Shown: positions 25,801-35,030, counted from the first letter of the stretch. The stretch: 64,000 bases of DNA from Achatina immaculata (GCA_009760885.1 CM019716.1:10734438-10798437), one strand, 5' to 3'. Made by a program: numbers and translations. The notes: generated by a model not told the origin, from the sequence alone.

Positions 25801-28800
25801 TCTTACAAGAATTTAGAGCATAACTAGAAAGTAAGTCAGTGGAATCAGTAAAGAGTCTCTCTTACAAGAGTTTAGAGCATCCTGAACAGCCCAGATGGAT
25901 TGTGGGGGATGTCCAACAACAATATCCAAGATGCATTATAGGGGATGTTCAACAACGTCTTACATCTTACATACTTCCCGTGCCGTTAAACGTCACATAG
26001 GGCTCACATAATTGTTTGCCAAGTTTTCCTGTTATCTGCAAGTCTTTCAACTTCATCAAGGGATGTTATGCCCACTAAACTGGCTTCTCTTAACAATGTC
26101 CTCTTTAGTTTCCCATGGTCTACCTCCTTTACTTCGGTCTGTTGTGCTCCACTTGACAGCTTGTTTTGTATTCCTGAGTCTTCTCATCACATGACCTACA
26201 CATGCCCATCTTCTTTTCCTGATCACCCATGAGACAGGTTGTTGCTTGCTCATCTGTCTTATCTCTACGTTGCTCTTGAATTAGTTCCACTTTATACCAA
26301 GTATTTTCATTAGGCATTTGGTTTCAAAAGAGTCTAATTTCTTGTCTATTTCTTTGGTTGTTTTCCAACTTTCGCATGCATAAATGAGGGTGGATATTAC
26401 ATTTGAATTGAATAATCTTAACTTGGTTTTTATGCTTACAACATTTGAATTCCATATGTTCTCAAGTTTTTTGAAAGACAAAGCTGCTTTTGCAATTCTA
26501 ACTTCCTTTCTGGTGTTACCATCCTGGTCTATGTAGCTGCCAAGTTATGAAAATTGGTTTACTACATCAATAGCTGTTCCTTCTTCGTATATTTTTCCTT
26601 CTTGATTAATGAGAATTGTAATTATTTTTGTTTTCTCTTTGTTAATTTCAAGACCTATTTTGCTAGCCAAGGAAGACAGGGAATCTGTTTTTTCCCGCAT
26701 CGATTTCACATTGTCACTGATAAGAATTATGTCATCTGCTAAATCAAGATCTTCTAGTTGGGTCCTATATACCCAATCAATGCTCGTTTTACCTATGCAG
26801 CATTTTTTCATTATAAGTCTATGGCACTTCCAAAAAGCAAGGGAGATAATATACATCCTTGTTTCACGCTTGTTTCAGTCTGGAACTATTCACTCATTCC
26901 TTCTTCTCTCTTGACTGCACAAACATATCCATTGTAGAGGTCTCTAATGATGTTGACAGTTTTACATGGTATTCCATATATTCTTAAAATTCTCCACGAT
27001 GAATCTCTGTGTATGCTATCAAATGCTTTTTTTTTTAAGTATATGAAGTTCAGGATTAATGGTTTCTGCTTCTCAATATGTTCTTCAAGTATTATTCTTA
27101 ATGATCTGATCGAGACAGCTTCTCCCTTTTCGAAATCCTTCAACAACAACAGCCAAGATTAACTATCGGGGAGGTTCAGCAACATCAGCCAAGATGGATT
27201 ATCAGGGGTGTTTAACAACATCAGCCAAGATGGATTATCAGGGGTGTTTAACAACATCAGCCAAGATGGATTATCAGGGGTGTATAACAACATCAGCCAA
27301 GATGGATTATCAGGGGTGTTTAACAACACCAGCCAAGATGGATTATCAGGGGTGTTTAACAACACCAGCCAAGATGGATTATCAGGGGTGTTTAACAACA
27401 CCAGCCAAGATGGATTATCAGGGGTGTTTAACAACATCAGCCAAGATGGATTATCAGCGGTGTTTAACAACACCAGCCAAGATGGATTATCAGGGGTGTT
27501 TAACAACATCAGCCAAGATGGATTATCAGGGGTGTTTAACAACATCAGCCAAGATGGATTATCAGGGGTGTTTAACAATATCAGCCAAGATGGATTATCA
27601 GGGGTGTTTAACAACAGCAGGCAAGATGGATTATCAGGGGTGTTTAACAACATCAGCCAAGATGGATTATCAGGGGTGTTTAACAACACCAGCCAAGATG
27701 GATTATCAGGGGTGTTTAACAACACCAGCCAAGATGGATTATCAGGGGTGTTTAACAACAGCAGCCAAGATGGATTATCAGGGGTGTTTAACAACACCAG
27801 CCAAGATGGATTATCAGGGGTGTTTAACAACACCAGCCAAGATGGATTATCAGGGGTGTTTAACAACAGCAGGCAAGATGGATTATCAGGGGTGTTTAAC
27901 AACAGCAGCCAAGATGGATTATCAGGGGTGTTTAACAACAGCAGCCAAGATGGATTATCAGGGGTGTTTAACAACAGCAGGCAAGATGGATTATCAGGGG
28001 TGTTTAACAACAGCAGGCAAGATGGATTATCAGGGGTGTTTAACAACAGCAGCCAAGATGGACTGTGGGGGAATTAAACCTACAAGGTGAGGACGTCACA
28101 ACGACACAGAGGATAAGCTGTAAGAGATCAGATCATGGACAGTCTGACATGATGACAAGCTGTCAGATGACCTGGCTGGTGTAACTATATAAGAATATCA
28201 CGCTACCGGGCACGGCATCTGATGATTCCAAACAATTACCTGGCAACTTGCTTACTTCAGGTTTTGTTTTGTTTAATCTCCGAACCACCGGCAAGTTTTA
28301 TCACAGCCTCGTAGACGCTGCTAATAAAAAGTGTGTGCGTCTGCGCGCGCGCGCGCCTTCAGTGTTTGAAGAATGTAAATTAATACGGTGAAACATTTCA
28401 CCTGCTTTTATCTTCTTCTTCTTCTTCTTCTTCCCCTTCTTCTAAGGTGAAGCTGGTCAAGTCAGAAGCCAAGATACAGCAGCTGTTTTCCAACTATTTT
28501 CCCGAAGATCTCAGCGTGTGGTTGATGGAGGAGATCGCCCTCAACCGCCAGAATCCGGTCCCACTGAGTCAGAGAGAGTTCTGGAATCCACCTCGTGATC
28601 CAGGATCACACGACCCACGTGGGTGTCCTAGTTATGTCCAGAAGTACGTCCTTCCATCGCTGGGTCGGGATCTGAGATTTGTCCCGGGAAAGAAGAAACC
28701 GCACTGCCCCCACCCTAACATAATCGACGCTCTTAGGTCAAAGGTCGTATCGCTTCTTCCGGATGAAGAGTTTGATGATTGCGGGGAGGCGTGTGACGGA

Positions 28801-28959
28801 GCTGAGTTGGCCGGGGTGGGTGTGGGAGCTAACGTGGACGACGACGACGACAACATCACCCCGTCAGACGAGGAAAGCACAGAAACTGATGGATCCTCCC
28901 AGAGTCTACCAGGAGACAGACCGAGAAATGCTGAAACTAAGCGCCTGATCCACAGATGA
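13765..28959 (+). CDS. CRAL-TRIO (SEC14-like) lipid-binding domain protein, five coding exons, 374 aa
   Basis: Joined exons 13765-13862, 20979-21144, 23637-23814, 24987-25156 and 28447-28959 give 1125 nt, with GT-AG introns and matching phases at all four junctions. Residues about 34-75 form the CRAL-TRIO N-terminal helical region (FRIARFLKANDWKMKDAEKA, VEYRRQTRP). Residues about 92-235 form the lipid-binding fold: HDESGRPVIYANFG, WVFVIDCSWMTLH, ANILASHYPERLG, VNHSSLFHGVWKALKKLL, and PGTVAKVKLV across the last junction. The C-terminal 100 residues are hydrophilic, with DDDDD at 335-339 and a Ser/Glu-rich tail. Proteins of this family bind or exchange small lipids such as phosphoinositides between membranes; the ligand cannot be told from sequence. 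No signal peptide or membrane segment is seen. The start is the first ATG after an acceptor at 13761-13762, so an upstream 5' UTR exon is expected. Introns are loaded with repeats and transposons. Confidence 0.87.
14150..15900 (-). mobile_element. RTE-like LINE with endonuclease and RT domains, decayed, antisense in intron 1
   Basis: From right to left on the - strand: an AP-endonuclease domain (15872-14974) with IRVGTWNVRSMYEGK, GICEHRWKGSG, IIQIYAPT and, after a frameshift near 15335, VIEDFNAKIGTE and NQIDYILVQRR. Then RT with KSPGYDEITAEFIKAGGKE, AGFSQERGSRDHI, LYLSFIDYSKAF, GVRQGCILSPYLFNLY and the catalytic box RYADDTVLLS (about 14240). Frameshifts occur near 15335 and 14950. Sequence stops about 30 codons after YADD at a G-run (14158-14171), so the thumb and tail are missing. 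The order EN-RT and the motifs fit the RTE group. It is not functional. Confidence 0.88.
15901..16095 (-). mobile_element. Probable 5' untranslated part of the same LINE
   Basis: Continuous with the endonuclease coding start. No other feature is seen. Confidence 0.35.
16096..16315. repeat. Unique flank duplicated at 18494-18713 (copy 1)
   Basis: About 220 bp from GGCTATACGGGTACTCTACC to ACTAAATGTCATGTGTGG, repeated with near-perfect identity between the two 33-bp arrays. Confidence 0.9.
16316..18482. repeat. 33-bp minisatellite with variable G run, block 1
   Basis: Units contain TTCTACACCACGGTTATTTT, AACAGCGTCGGGG and a linker of TTCTA, GGGTCTA or GGGTGTA. Variants are TTATTTTA/TTATTGTA, GGTTATT/GGCTATT and a one-base-shorter GGTATTTT. 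The G run varies from 4 to about 12. The 11-residue GFYTTVILTAS open frame is an artefact. About 65 copies. Confidence 0.95.
18483..18713. repeat. Unique flank, copy 2, embedded in the 33-bp array
   Basis: Near-identical copy of 16096-16315. Each copy is preceded by a long G run and followed by the array, so the array plus its left flank was duplicated as a block. Confidence 0.9.
18714..20490. repeat. 33-bp minisatellite with variable G run, block 2
   Basis: Same family as block 1, about 53 copies, with more expanded G runs (10-13 G near 18909, 19448, 19920 and 20305). Confidence 0.95.
20491..20819. other. Intron 1 end, no recognisable feature
   Basis: Unique sequence with a C run at 20513-20523. 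Confidence 0.4.
20820..20978 (+). repeat. 17-bp tandem repeat of acceptor-like units next to exon 2
   Basis: About nine units of CTTGTCTGTCTGTGTAG, each a pyrimidine/TG-rich stretch ending in TAG (one CAG). The final, diverged unit CTTGTCTGTAAGTGTAG ends at the true exon 2 acceptor (AG at 20977-20978). Confidence 0.88.
20979..21144 (+). CDS. CRAL-TRIO gene, coding exon 2
   Basis: Begins with one base completing Thr33. Encodes the CRAL-TRIO N-terminal helices (FRIARFLKANDW, AEKALLNTVEYRR) and ends CHDRPGYHSM in phase 0. Donor is GTAAGA. Confidence 0.85.
21131..21490 (+). repeat. About 32-bp tandem repeat derived from the exon 2 / intron 2 junction
   Basis: The junction CATTCCATG|GTAAGAGTGG is followed by about ten copies of CATTCTATGATAAGAGTGG plus ATACTGAGAGAG. 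Copies match the junction except two substitutions, one of which turns the donor GT into AT. Unit forms differ (AGAGAGTCAT versus AGAGAGGCGT). Confidence 0.9.
21727..23175 (+). mobile_element. Decayed mariner transposon in intron 2
   Basis: Remnant TA-flanked element (TA at 21725-21726 and 23176-23177) with imperfect terminal inverted repeats of about 35-40 bp; both ends contain a purine-rich AAGAAAAAG motif. Plus-strand transposase remnants carry the three catalytic Asp regions: IITADKTWVYGYD, WILHRDS (usually HDNAP) and HPPYSPDLAAADFFL. A typical C-terminus follows: ESVMKELRAI, ESAFQESLQQWKKRWEQ. The frame is broken by stops, by a frameshift around 22655 and by an internal repeat expansion. 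The N-terminal DNA-binding part is poorly recognisable. Confidence 0.85.
22262..22497 (+). repeat. 35-bp tandem expansion inside the mariner transposase
   Basis: Six to seven copies of a unit containing GAACCACATTGAAATCAGGC and AGGAACTGCTTGCCAGA. Each encodes variants of ENHIEIRQELLA, a normal mariner segment, but the 35-bp period shifts the frame each time. Confidence 0.9.
23505..23580. repeat. 24-bp tandem repeat, three copies
   Basis: Copies of GACTAGTACCGTCAATGATT plus TTAT, just before the exon 3 acceptor region. Confidence 0.75.
23637..23814 (+). CDS. CRAL-TRIO gene, coding exon 3
   Basis: Acceptor TATTCAACAG after a T12 tract, phase 0 start at Arg. Encodes GHDESGRPVIYANFGQASM and ENGVATWVFVIDCS, the first strands of the lipid-binding fold. 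Ends with one base of a split Trp codon; donor GTAAGT. Confidence 0.9.
24123..24360 (-). mobile_element. tRNA-derived SINE in intron 3
   Basis: On the - strand the head reads TTAGTTAGCTGAGTGGTAAG with a perfect A box (TAGCTGAGTGG) and a degenerate B box (GGTTCAGTTCC). The body shares GTTAGGCCCGTATTTTCCAT, TGTGGTCAGTATCACGCC and TGGCCACTTTACCTTCCC with the SINE at 4144-4400. Flanking duplication was not resolved. Confidence 0.7.
24510..24675. repeat. 26-bp tandem repeat, about six copies
   Basis: Units contain GGCTAACACAGATTAGTACC and AGCACA; nearly identical. Confidence 0.92.
24690..24936. repeat. 32-bp tandem repeat, about eight copies, upstream of exon 4
   Basis: Units contain CATACAGGCTACGTAGATTA and CGAAAGTAAAGC. 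Ends about 50 bp before the exon 4 acceptor. Confidence 0.92.
24987..25156 (+). CDS. CRAL-TRIO gene, coding exon 4
   Basis: Acceptor TTTTCTTTCCAG, completes Trp148. Encodes ANILASHYPERLGLVICVNH and LFHGVWKALKKLLSPGTVAK, the conserved ligand-gate half of the domain. Ends phase 0; donor GTAACG. Confidence 0.9.
25157..25509. other. Intron 4, no recognisable feature
   Basis: AT-rich unique sequence. Confidence 0.4.
25510..25880. repeat. 59-bp tandem repeat, about six copies
   Basis: Units contain AAAGAGTCTCTCTTACAAGA, TTTAGAGCATAACTAGGAAG and TAGGTCAGTGGAGTCA. Confidence 0.92.
25970..27165 (-). mobile_element. LINE RT remnant, antisense in intron 4
   Basis: Minus-strand remnants in order: AFDSIHRDSSWRILRIYGIP, the catalytic region as LADDIILISDNVKSM (about 26735), ASKIGLEINKEKTKI, LRLFNSNVISTLIYACESWK, SFETKCLMKILGIKW, then CVGHVMRRL and GGRPWETKEDIVKR. 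Several frameshifts and stops break it. The endonuclease part is absent. RT thumb motifs match the RTE-like group. Confidence 0.85.
27166..28075. repeat. 36-bp minisatellite, about 25 copies
   Basis: Units contain CAAGATGGATTATCAGGGGT and GTTTAACAACA(T/C/G)CAG. Variation is concentrated at one base (ATC/ACC/AGC) and CC/GG before AAG. Multiple frames are open on both strands as a by-product. The first units lie against the broken LINE end. Confidence 0.95.
28076..28446 (+). other. End of intron 4 with a (CTT)n polypyrimidine tract
   Basis: A (CTT)8-like run at 28410-28442 leads to the acceptor CTTCTTCTAAG of exon 5. A short (GC)n run lies near 28345. Confidence 0.6.
28447..28959 (+). CDS. CRAL-TRIO gene, terminal coding exon
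   Basis: Starts with Val205 (GTG) in phase 0 after a strong acceptor. KLVKSEAKIQQLFSNYFPED finishes the CRAL-TRIO fold, followed by a proline- and charge-rich tail with five consecutive Asp. Stop TGA at 28957-28959. Confidence 0.88.
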   Translation: MKLVKSEAKIQQLFSNYFPEDLSVWLMEEIALNRQNPVPLSQREFWNPPRDPGSHDPRGCPSYVQKYVLPSLGRDLRFVPGKKKPHCPHPNIIDALRSKVVSLLPDEEFDDCGEACDGAELAGVGVGANVDDDDDNITPSDEESTETDGSSQSLPGDRPRNAETKRLIHR

Positions 28960-29044
28960 AGCTGCCTGCTTGTGTAGACCACGTCGTTCTTTGTTAGTTA
29001 CTAAATATCACCGTTTGTATATTATGTCCAGGGAACTTGGCACA

Positions 29045-29410
29045 TGAATGATGGATAAACGTGATGTGCAGTTGTAGAAGTAGACGATGAATAAATGTGA
29101 TGTTTTGTCATTTTAAAAGTAGGCAATGAATAAACATTTTTTTTTCAATTTTAGAAATTAAAAAATGAATAAACCTGACCTTTTTTAACTTTAGAAGTAG
29201 ACAGTGAATAAACTTGATATTTTGCAGCTTTACAAGTATGTGATGAATAAGCGTGATATTTTGCAGCTTTACAAGTATGTGATGAATAAGTGTGATATTT
29301 TGCAGCTTTACAAGTATATGATGAATAAACGTGATGTTTTGCAACTTTACAAGTATGTGATGTATAAACATGATGTTCTGCAGCTTTAAAAGTAGGGACA
29401 TCTAGGCTCC
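29045..29410 (+). repeat. 34-40-bp tandem repeat carrying polyadenylation signals, downstream of the CRAL-TRIO stop
   Basis: Units contain GATGAATAAA(C/T)GTGATGTTT, TGCAGCTTTA and CAAGTATGT. AATAAA occurs at 29090, 29129, 29168, 29207 and 29324; other units have AATAAG or TATAAA. The first lies about 130 bp after the stop, a plausible poly(A) signal position. Confidence 0.8.
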
Positions 29411-29560
29411 GTAACAATGATGTTGTCCAACTTTAGAAGTATATGATGAACAGACGTGACGTTTTCAAACTTTTCAAGTATATGATGAACAGACATGACG
29501 TTTTCCGACTTTAGAGGTATATGATGACCAGATGTGACATTTTCGAGCTTTAGAAGTATA
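29411..29560. repeat. Diverged continuation of the same 3' flank repeat
   Basis: Units with AGTATATGATGAACAGACGT and GACGTTTTC, lacking AATAAA. Confidence 0.7.
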
Positions 29561-29930
29561 CAAATAATGCCGTTTTCCAACTCTAGAAGTATATGAAGAA
29601 TGCTGTTTTCCAACCCCAGAAGTATACAAAGAATGCTGTTTTCCAACCCCAGAAGATACAAAGAATGCTGTTTTCCAACCCCAGAAGATACAAAGAATGC
29701 TGTTTTCCAACCCCAGAAGTATACAAAGAATGCTGTTTTCCAACCCCAGAAGTATACAAAGAATGCTGTTTTCCAACCCCAGAAGATACAAAGAATGCTG
29801 TTTTCCAACCCCAGAAGATACAAAGAATGCTGTTTTCCAACCCCAGAAGTATATGAAGAATGATGTTTTCCAACCCCAGAAGTATATGAAGAATGATGTT
29901 TTCCAACTCTAGAAGTATACGATGAACAGA
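29561..29930. repeat. 31-33-bp minisatellite
   Basis: About eleven units containing GAATGCTGTTTTCCAACCCC and AGAAG(TA)TACAAA; TAT/TA length variants. Confidence 0.92.
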
Positions 29931-30725
29931 CGTGATGTTTTGCAGCTTCCGCAGCACAAGGCAATTTTATCACTGCCAGACCCCCTACATCAGCTTCCGT
30001 AGCACAAAGCAATTATATCAATTACTGCCAGACCCTCTACATCAGCTTCCACAGCACAAGACAATTATATCACTGCCAGACCCCCTACATCAGCTTCCAC
30101 AGCACAAGACAATTTTATCACTGCCAGACCCCCTACATCAGCTTCCGCAGCACAAAACAATTATATCACTGCCAGACCCCCTACATCAGCTTCCGCAGCA
30201 CAAAACAATTATATCACTGCCAGACCCCCTACATCAGCTTCCGCAGCACAAAACAATTATATCACTGCCAGACCCCCTACATCAGCTTCCGCAGCACAAG
30301 ACAATTTTATCACTGCCAGACCCCCTACATCAGCTTCCGCAGCACAAAACAATTATATCACTGCCAGACCCCCTACATCAGCTTCCGCAGCACAAAACAA
30401 TTATATCACTGCCAGACCCCCTACATCAGCTTCCGCAGCACAAGACAATTTTATCACTGCCAGACCCCCTACATCAGCTTCCGCAGCACAAAACAATTAT
30501 ATCACTGCCAGACCCCCTACATCAGCTTCCGCAGCACAAAACAATTATATCACTGCCAGACCCCCTACATCAGCTTCCGCAGCACAAAACAATTATATCA
30601 CTGCCAGACCCCCTACATCAGCTTCCGCAGCACAAAACAATTATATCACTGCCAGACCCCCTACATCAGCTTCCGCAGCACAAGACAATTTTATCACTGC
30701 CAGACCCCCTACATCAGCTTGTCAG
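29931..30725. repeat. 48-bp minisatellite, about 16 copies
   Basis: Units contain CAGCTTCCGCAGCACAAAAC, AATTATATCACTGCCAGACC and CCCTACAT. Some copies have AAGACAATTTTATC. The 16-residue open frame is incidental. Confidence 0.95.
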
Positions 30726-30925
30726 CTAAAATAGTTATTCCTCTCTCTCTCTCTGAATGTTAGATGAGCCTACTTGCCAAGTTCTTAATCCTCCGAAAGC
30801 AAAGCTCATTTATTTGTTATCTCTCTCTTTCTCTCCCTCTCTCTGAATGTTAGATGAGCCTAGTTCTTCATCCTCCAAAAGCAAAGCTAATTTATTCGTT
30901 ATCTCTCTCTCTCTCTGAAGTCAAG
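30726..30925. repeat. (CT)n-containing local duplication
   Basis: Two units of about 90 bp (CTCTCTGAATGTTAGATGAG then GCAAAGCT(C/A)ATTTATT) separated by CT microsatellites. Confidence 0.75.
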
Positions 30926-31500
30926 GACTTCTTCTTGCTGTCTCTTCACTTTACAATGTAAGTCACTGACTTCTTCTTGATGTCCCTTCACTTTACCATG
31001 TAAGTCACAAACCTCTTCTTGAGTCTCTTCACTTTACCAGGTAAGTCACGGACTTCTTCTTCTTGCTGTCTCTTCACTTTACCATGTAAGTCACGGACTT
31101 CTTCTTCTTGCTGTCTCTTCATTTTACCAGGTAAGTCACGGACTTCTTCTTCTTGCTGTCTCTTCATTTTACCAGGTAAGTCATGGACTTCTTCTTCTTG
31201 CTGTCTCTTCATTTTACCAGGTAAGTCACGGACTTCTTCTTCTTGCTGTCTCTTCACTTTACCATGTAAGTCACGGATTTCTTTTTGCTGTCTCTTCACT
31301 TTACCATGTAAGTCACGGATTTCTTCTTTTTGCTGTCTCTTCACTTTACCATGTAAGTCATGGATTTCTTCTTTTTGCTGTCTCTTCACTTTACCATGTA
31401 AGTCACGGATTTCTTCTTTTTGCTGTCTCTTCACTTTACCATGTAAGTCACGGATTTCTTCTTTTTGCTGTCTCTTCACTTTACCATGTAAGTCATGGAC
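30926..31500. repeat. 42/45-bp minisatellite, about 13 copies
   Basis: Units contain CTTCACTTTACCATGTAAGT, CACGGACTTCTTCTTCTTGC and TGTCT. The - strand frame reads a 15-residue KRQQKEEIRDLHGKV repeat that looks like a coiled coil but is a property of the array. Confidence 0.92.
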
Positions 31501-31734
31501 TTACACTGGTTTTGAACCAAGGCTGAAGGAATGGCTGATGGAATGTTGTCAAAATCACTGCTCCAGTCAGATTCACTTTCTGATCTACGATGAAATAAAC
31601 GTAGTTCATAATCATCTAAAGACCTATTTCTATCTCAGAAACATCATCAATTTTCTGAAAATTATCCTGAAACTTTCACTTCGCTATATGCATCCAATGT
31701 TCTGTACCAAATAGATAAATTATTATTAAGTAAA
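31501..31734. other. No recognisable feature
   Basis: Short unique spacer. Confidence 0.4.
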
Positions 31735-32506
31735 TGTAACAACAACAGTTGCCACCAGCATAAGCTAACAGTAACTAACAACAGTTGCCACCAGCATAAG
31801 CTAACAACAGTTGCCACCAGCATACGCTAACAGTAACTAACAACAGTTGCCACCAACATAAGCTAACAACAGTTGCCACCAGCATACGCTAACAGTAACT
31901 AACAACAGTTGCCACCAACATAAGCTAACAACAGTTGCCACCAGCATACGCTAACAGTAACTAACAACAGTTGCCACCAACATAAGCTACAGTAGCTAAC
32001 AATAGTTGCCACCAGCATACGCTAACAATAACTAACAACAGTAGTTCCCACCAGCATAAGCTAATAGTAACTGTAACAACAGTAGTTCCCACCAGCATAA
32101 GCTAACAGTAACTAACAATAGTTGCCACCAGCATAAGCTAACAGTAACAGTAACAACAGTAGTTGACACCAGCATAAGCTAACAATAGCTTACAACAGTT
32201 GCCACCAGCATACACTAACAGTAACTGTAACAACAGTAGTTGACACCAGCATAAGCTAACAATAACTGTAACTAACAACAGTTGCCACCAGCATAAGCTA
32301 ACAGTAACTGTAACAACAGTTGCCACCAGCATAAGCTAACAGTAGCTAACAACAGTTGCCACCAGCATAAGCTGTCTCACTAGAAACTGATTTTATACTC
32401 TCTGATGCCCAAAGTTGCCACCAGCATAAGCTGTCTCACTAGAAATTGATTTTATACTCTCTGATGGCCAAAGTTGCCACCAGCATAAGCTGTCTCACTA
32501 GAAACT
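31735..32506. repeat. Minisatellite of AACAACAGTTGCCACCAGCATAAGCTAACAG type (split here as AACAACAGTTGCCACC + AGCATAAGCTAACAG)
   Basis: Units of about 29-50 bp. The right end changes to longer units with CTGTCTCACTAGAAACTGAT and TTTATACTCTCTGATGCCCA, which resume at 32825-32930 after a LINE insertion. Confidence 0.9.
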
Positions 32507-32824
32507 TCTTCTTCTTCTTCTTCGTTCGCATTGTCTGTCTATACCTGCAGTCCTGTCTCTTGGATAAATTTCACTGTTTTTTTGTAATTCATGTATGGAG
32601 CCGTAGAGCTTATCTTCTTTAGTGGTTTCACTGGGCCAGTAATTATTTCTCAGTGTTTCATAGTTGGTGCAGTTCTGGAGGATATGTTCCACAATTTGGG
32701 GCACCTAGGCACATGTACATAGATTAGTAGTACCAACCTTAAACTTTGTATACATATGACTTCGGAGTCAGGTGTGTCCTTTTCGGAGACGGAAGATGGT
32801 GACTTGTTCCTTTCCGTTTAGCAT
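32507..32824 (-). mobile_element. 5'-truncated RNase H LINE 3' end, same lineage as 3764-4934
   Basis: Reverse-complement copy of the last 320 bp of the LINE at about 4620-4934, including the (GAA)n tail, with few differences (for example TGG here where the other copy has a TGA stop). Flanked by the 12-bp duplication TCACTAGAAACT at 32495-32506 and 32825-32836, so it inserted into the surrounding minisatellite. Confidence 0.9.
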
Positions 32825-32930
32825 TCACTAGAAACTGATTTTATACTCTCTGATGCCCAAAGTTGCCACCAGCATGAGCTGTCTCTCTAGAAACTGATTT
32901 TATACTCTCTGATGCCCAAAGTTGCCATGT

Positions 32931-33620
32931 GAACATACCAAAAACAGCACAGCAGTCAGATTGAAAACTCATCACAGTGAAAATTACGACATGAAATTTT
33001 TTTTTTCTCAACTGTGTTCGGTCTATTTTCTAATTATGATTAATATGAATTTTAAGATTTTCCATCTGAAAGTGAAACATGACTGAACTTAAGGTCAAAT
33101 GTAAGAGAAAACATGCAATGGTTAACTTCCAGAAACTTCCTAACATATCAGGTACAGAAATAATAAACATTTATGAAAGTTTTATTTAAAACAAATTCGT
33201 ATCAAATTTTGAACATATTATATGCTGTATGCAACACCGGGCGATGGAGAGTTAAAACTTTATTTCTGTTGCGTCATGCACATTTTTAAAATCACATCTG
33301 CGTTGGCATTAGATAAACTATATCTTCCTGTGTTCATTACCACTGGCTTGCTTGCTTTGACTGGCAGCATCATCTGCATGGTACCAGCATACGCCAATGT
33401 TGGTAGATTGATAAGTACTGAGCTGGAATATCGTATATGTCATAGCTGGTAACATGATCTGAGTAGCGCCTATGTGTCATATATGTCATGACTCGTAGAA
33501 TGAAGTGGCGGCCCTGTATCGATGTGCCATGGCTCGTAGCACTGTCTGTACATCATTATAGTATCATATATGTCCAGGCTGGTAGTGCCAAGACTTATAT
33601 AACACTGAAATGTATAATCT
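32931..33620. other. About 700 bp without a recognisable gene
   Basis: AT-rich, with TATGTCAT(A/G) repeats near 33475-33575. Short frames without domains. Confidence 0.45.
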
Positions 33621-34290
33621 AGGAAACAGGTAGGAACAGCTTTATTAATCAACGAGCACAAAGTTGTGAGGTTTCGGCGTGAACCTTAATCATATAAAAT
33701 CATACATGACGAAGAAATGGAGATAAAGTATAAATTCACATGAATGCCGTGTTAAAAATAAATAAAATTAATAGAGCACTTAGCTGTAACTTGTAAGAAG
33801 CTGTGGCTTGTCCGATGCTGTGTGACAGAAATGAGCATGGTGGAGCATAGAGAGTATTTAATGGAGACTTGGGATTGGTGATAAGTGGGTCGTAACTGAG
33901 GCTGGTCGGTAGGGAAACCATTGAGGGGAGAGAGAGTGATACAATGGTAATCTAGCCAGGAGAAGGTGAAATATATGATTACAGTAGGGGTAGAGGGGTT
34001 GTAATGTGATGCTATGAAGAGGTTCTATGTGTAACAAGTGAGAAGGAAGTGGAACTTAGTGGAGAGGGAATATGATTGTGGAAGAGAAGAATGTTAGGTG
34101 TAGCTGAATAACGAGTTCAAATCATGTGGTTCCAGCATCCCATATTCTTGAATGTAGCGGTTATCTAGTGCTAGGCAGCTTGTGTAATCTGCGTGACATT
34201 ATTTTATGGCTGTTACCAGAAAGTCAGATTTGCCTCTGTGGTTGGGGTCATTGAAATGATTCTCCCCAGAAAGCTCAGCTTTTAACAGTC
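33621..34290 (-). mobile_element. Penelope-like element 3' fragment
   Basis: From about 33770 to 34265 it is colinear with 63010-63510, the 3' part and downstream sequence of the Penelope-like element there (shared CTTAGCTGTAA, GAGAGAGTGATACAATG, TCTAGCCAGGAGAAG, CCAGAAAGTCAGATTTGCC). Only the last codons after the GIY-YIG domain remain. The left part holds AGGTTCACGCCGAAACC on the - strand, which resembles part of a hammerhead ribozyme core. Confidence 0.7.
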
Positions 34291-35030
34291 TTCGAAACTT
34301 TCAGAATTTATACCGTACTGTTTTAGGACATGCTATGTGTATGTGTGTGTTTATCATAATACTTGTGTGTATGCGCATGCATGCCCTCAACATAATCAGC
34401 AACATTATCTTTGCTGTGTACATCATGGCCAAGCACTGGCAAAAAGCCATCATCTTTGTTATATTTCTGGTTAAATCTGCCGCCATCATTACAATAATAT
34501 CGGTCATCATGAACCAATCATTTCATCTATTCTGCTGTAAGCACCACCATTATGTAGCATGCACTCCTAGTTTACTGATCAGAATATCTATGTACTACAA
34601 CTTGACATTCACAGAAATACAAAGAATTCATTTTAAGCAGAGTGAATGTTTGAGAACGACATTCCAGATCTGTTGGTGGCACAGCACTGCCAGCAGCGAC
34701 CTCTGGCTGTGTCAATAGCCTTTTCCCTAAGATCTGGAGTTGGTTTTGCAGATATGGAATCTGCGTTCCATTATGTGTCTTTCATTATGTGTATGTTGAC
34801 CTTGAAGTTTTTTTTTTCTTCTTTGAATAAACTTGAGATGAGACTCTAGATGTAGTATTTTGAAAACTCTTGACTGTTTCACACAACTTAGAAACATACT
34901 GCTGTAAGACTGCCAATGCTGCATCTGCACTCAGAACATTTGTTAACACTGTCAACGCAACATTTGTAAATATTCTTCTCAAGAGTCACAAGAACTGATT
35001 CAACAGAATCTTCTAGCTACACATGTAACA
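34291..35030. other. About 740 bp without a recognisable gene
   Basis: Frames up to 127 codons show no domain or homology I recognise. Confidence 0.45.

Noticed and set aside
27194..28090. CRISPR-like regular array
   Set aside because: Units are contiguous 36-bp repeats with no unique spacers, and the sequence is eukaryotic.
30988..31479. Coiled-coil-like protein of 15-residue KRQQKEEIRDLHGKV repeats
   Set aside because: Units vary in length (42 or 45 bp), lie in a pure minisatellite, and no splice or start context was seen.
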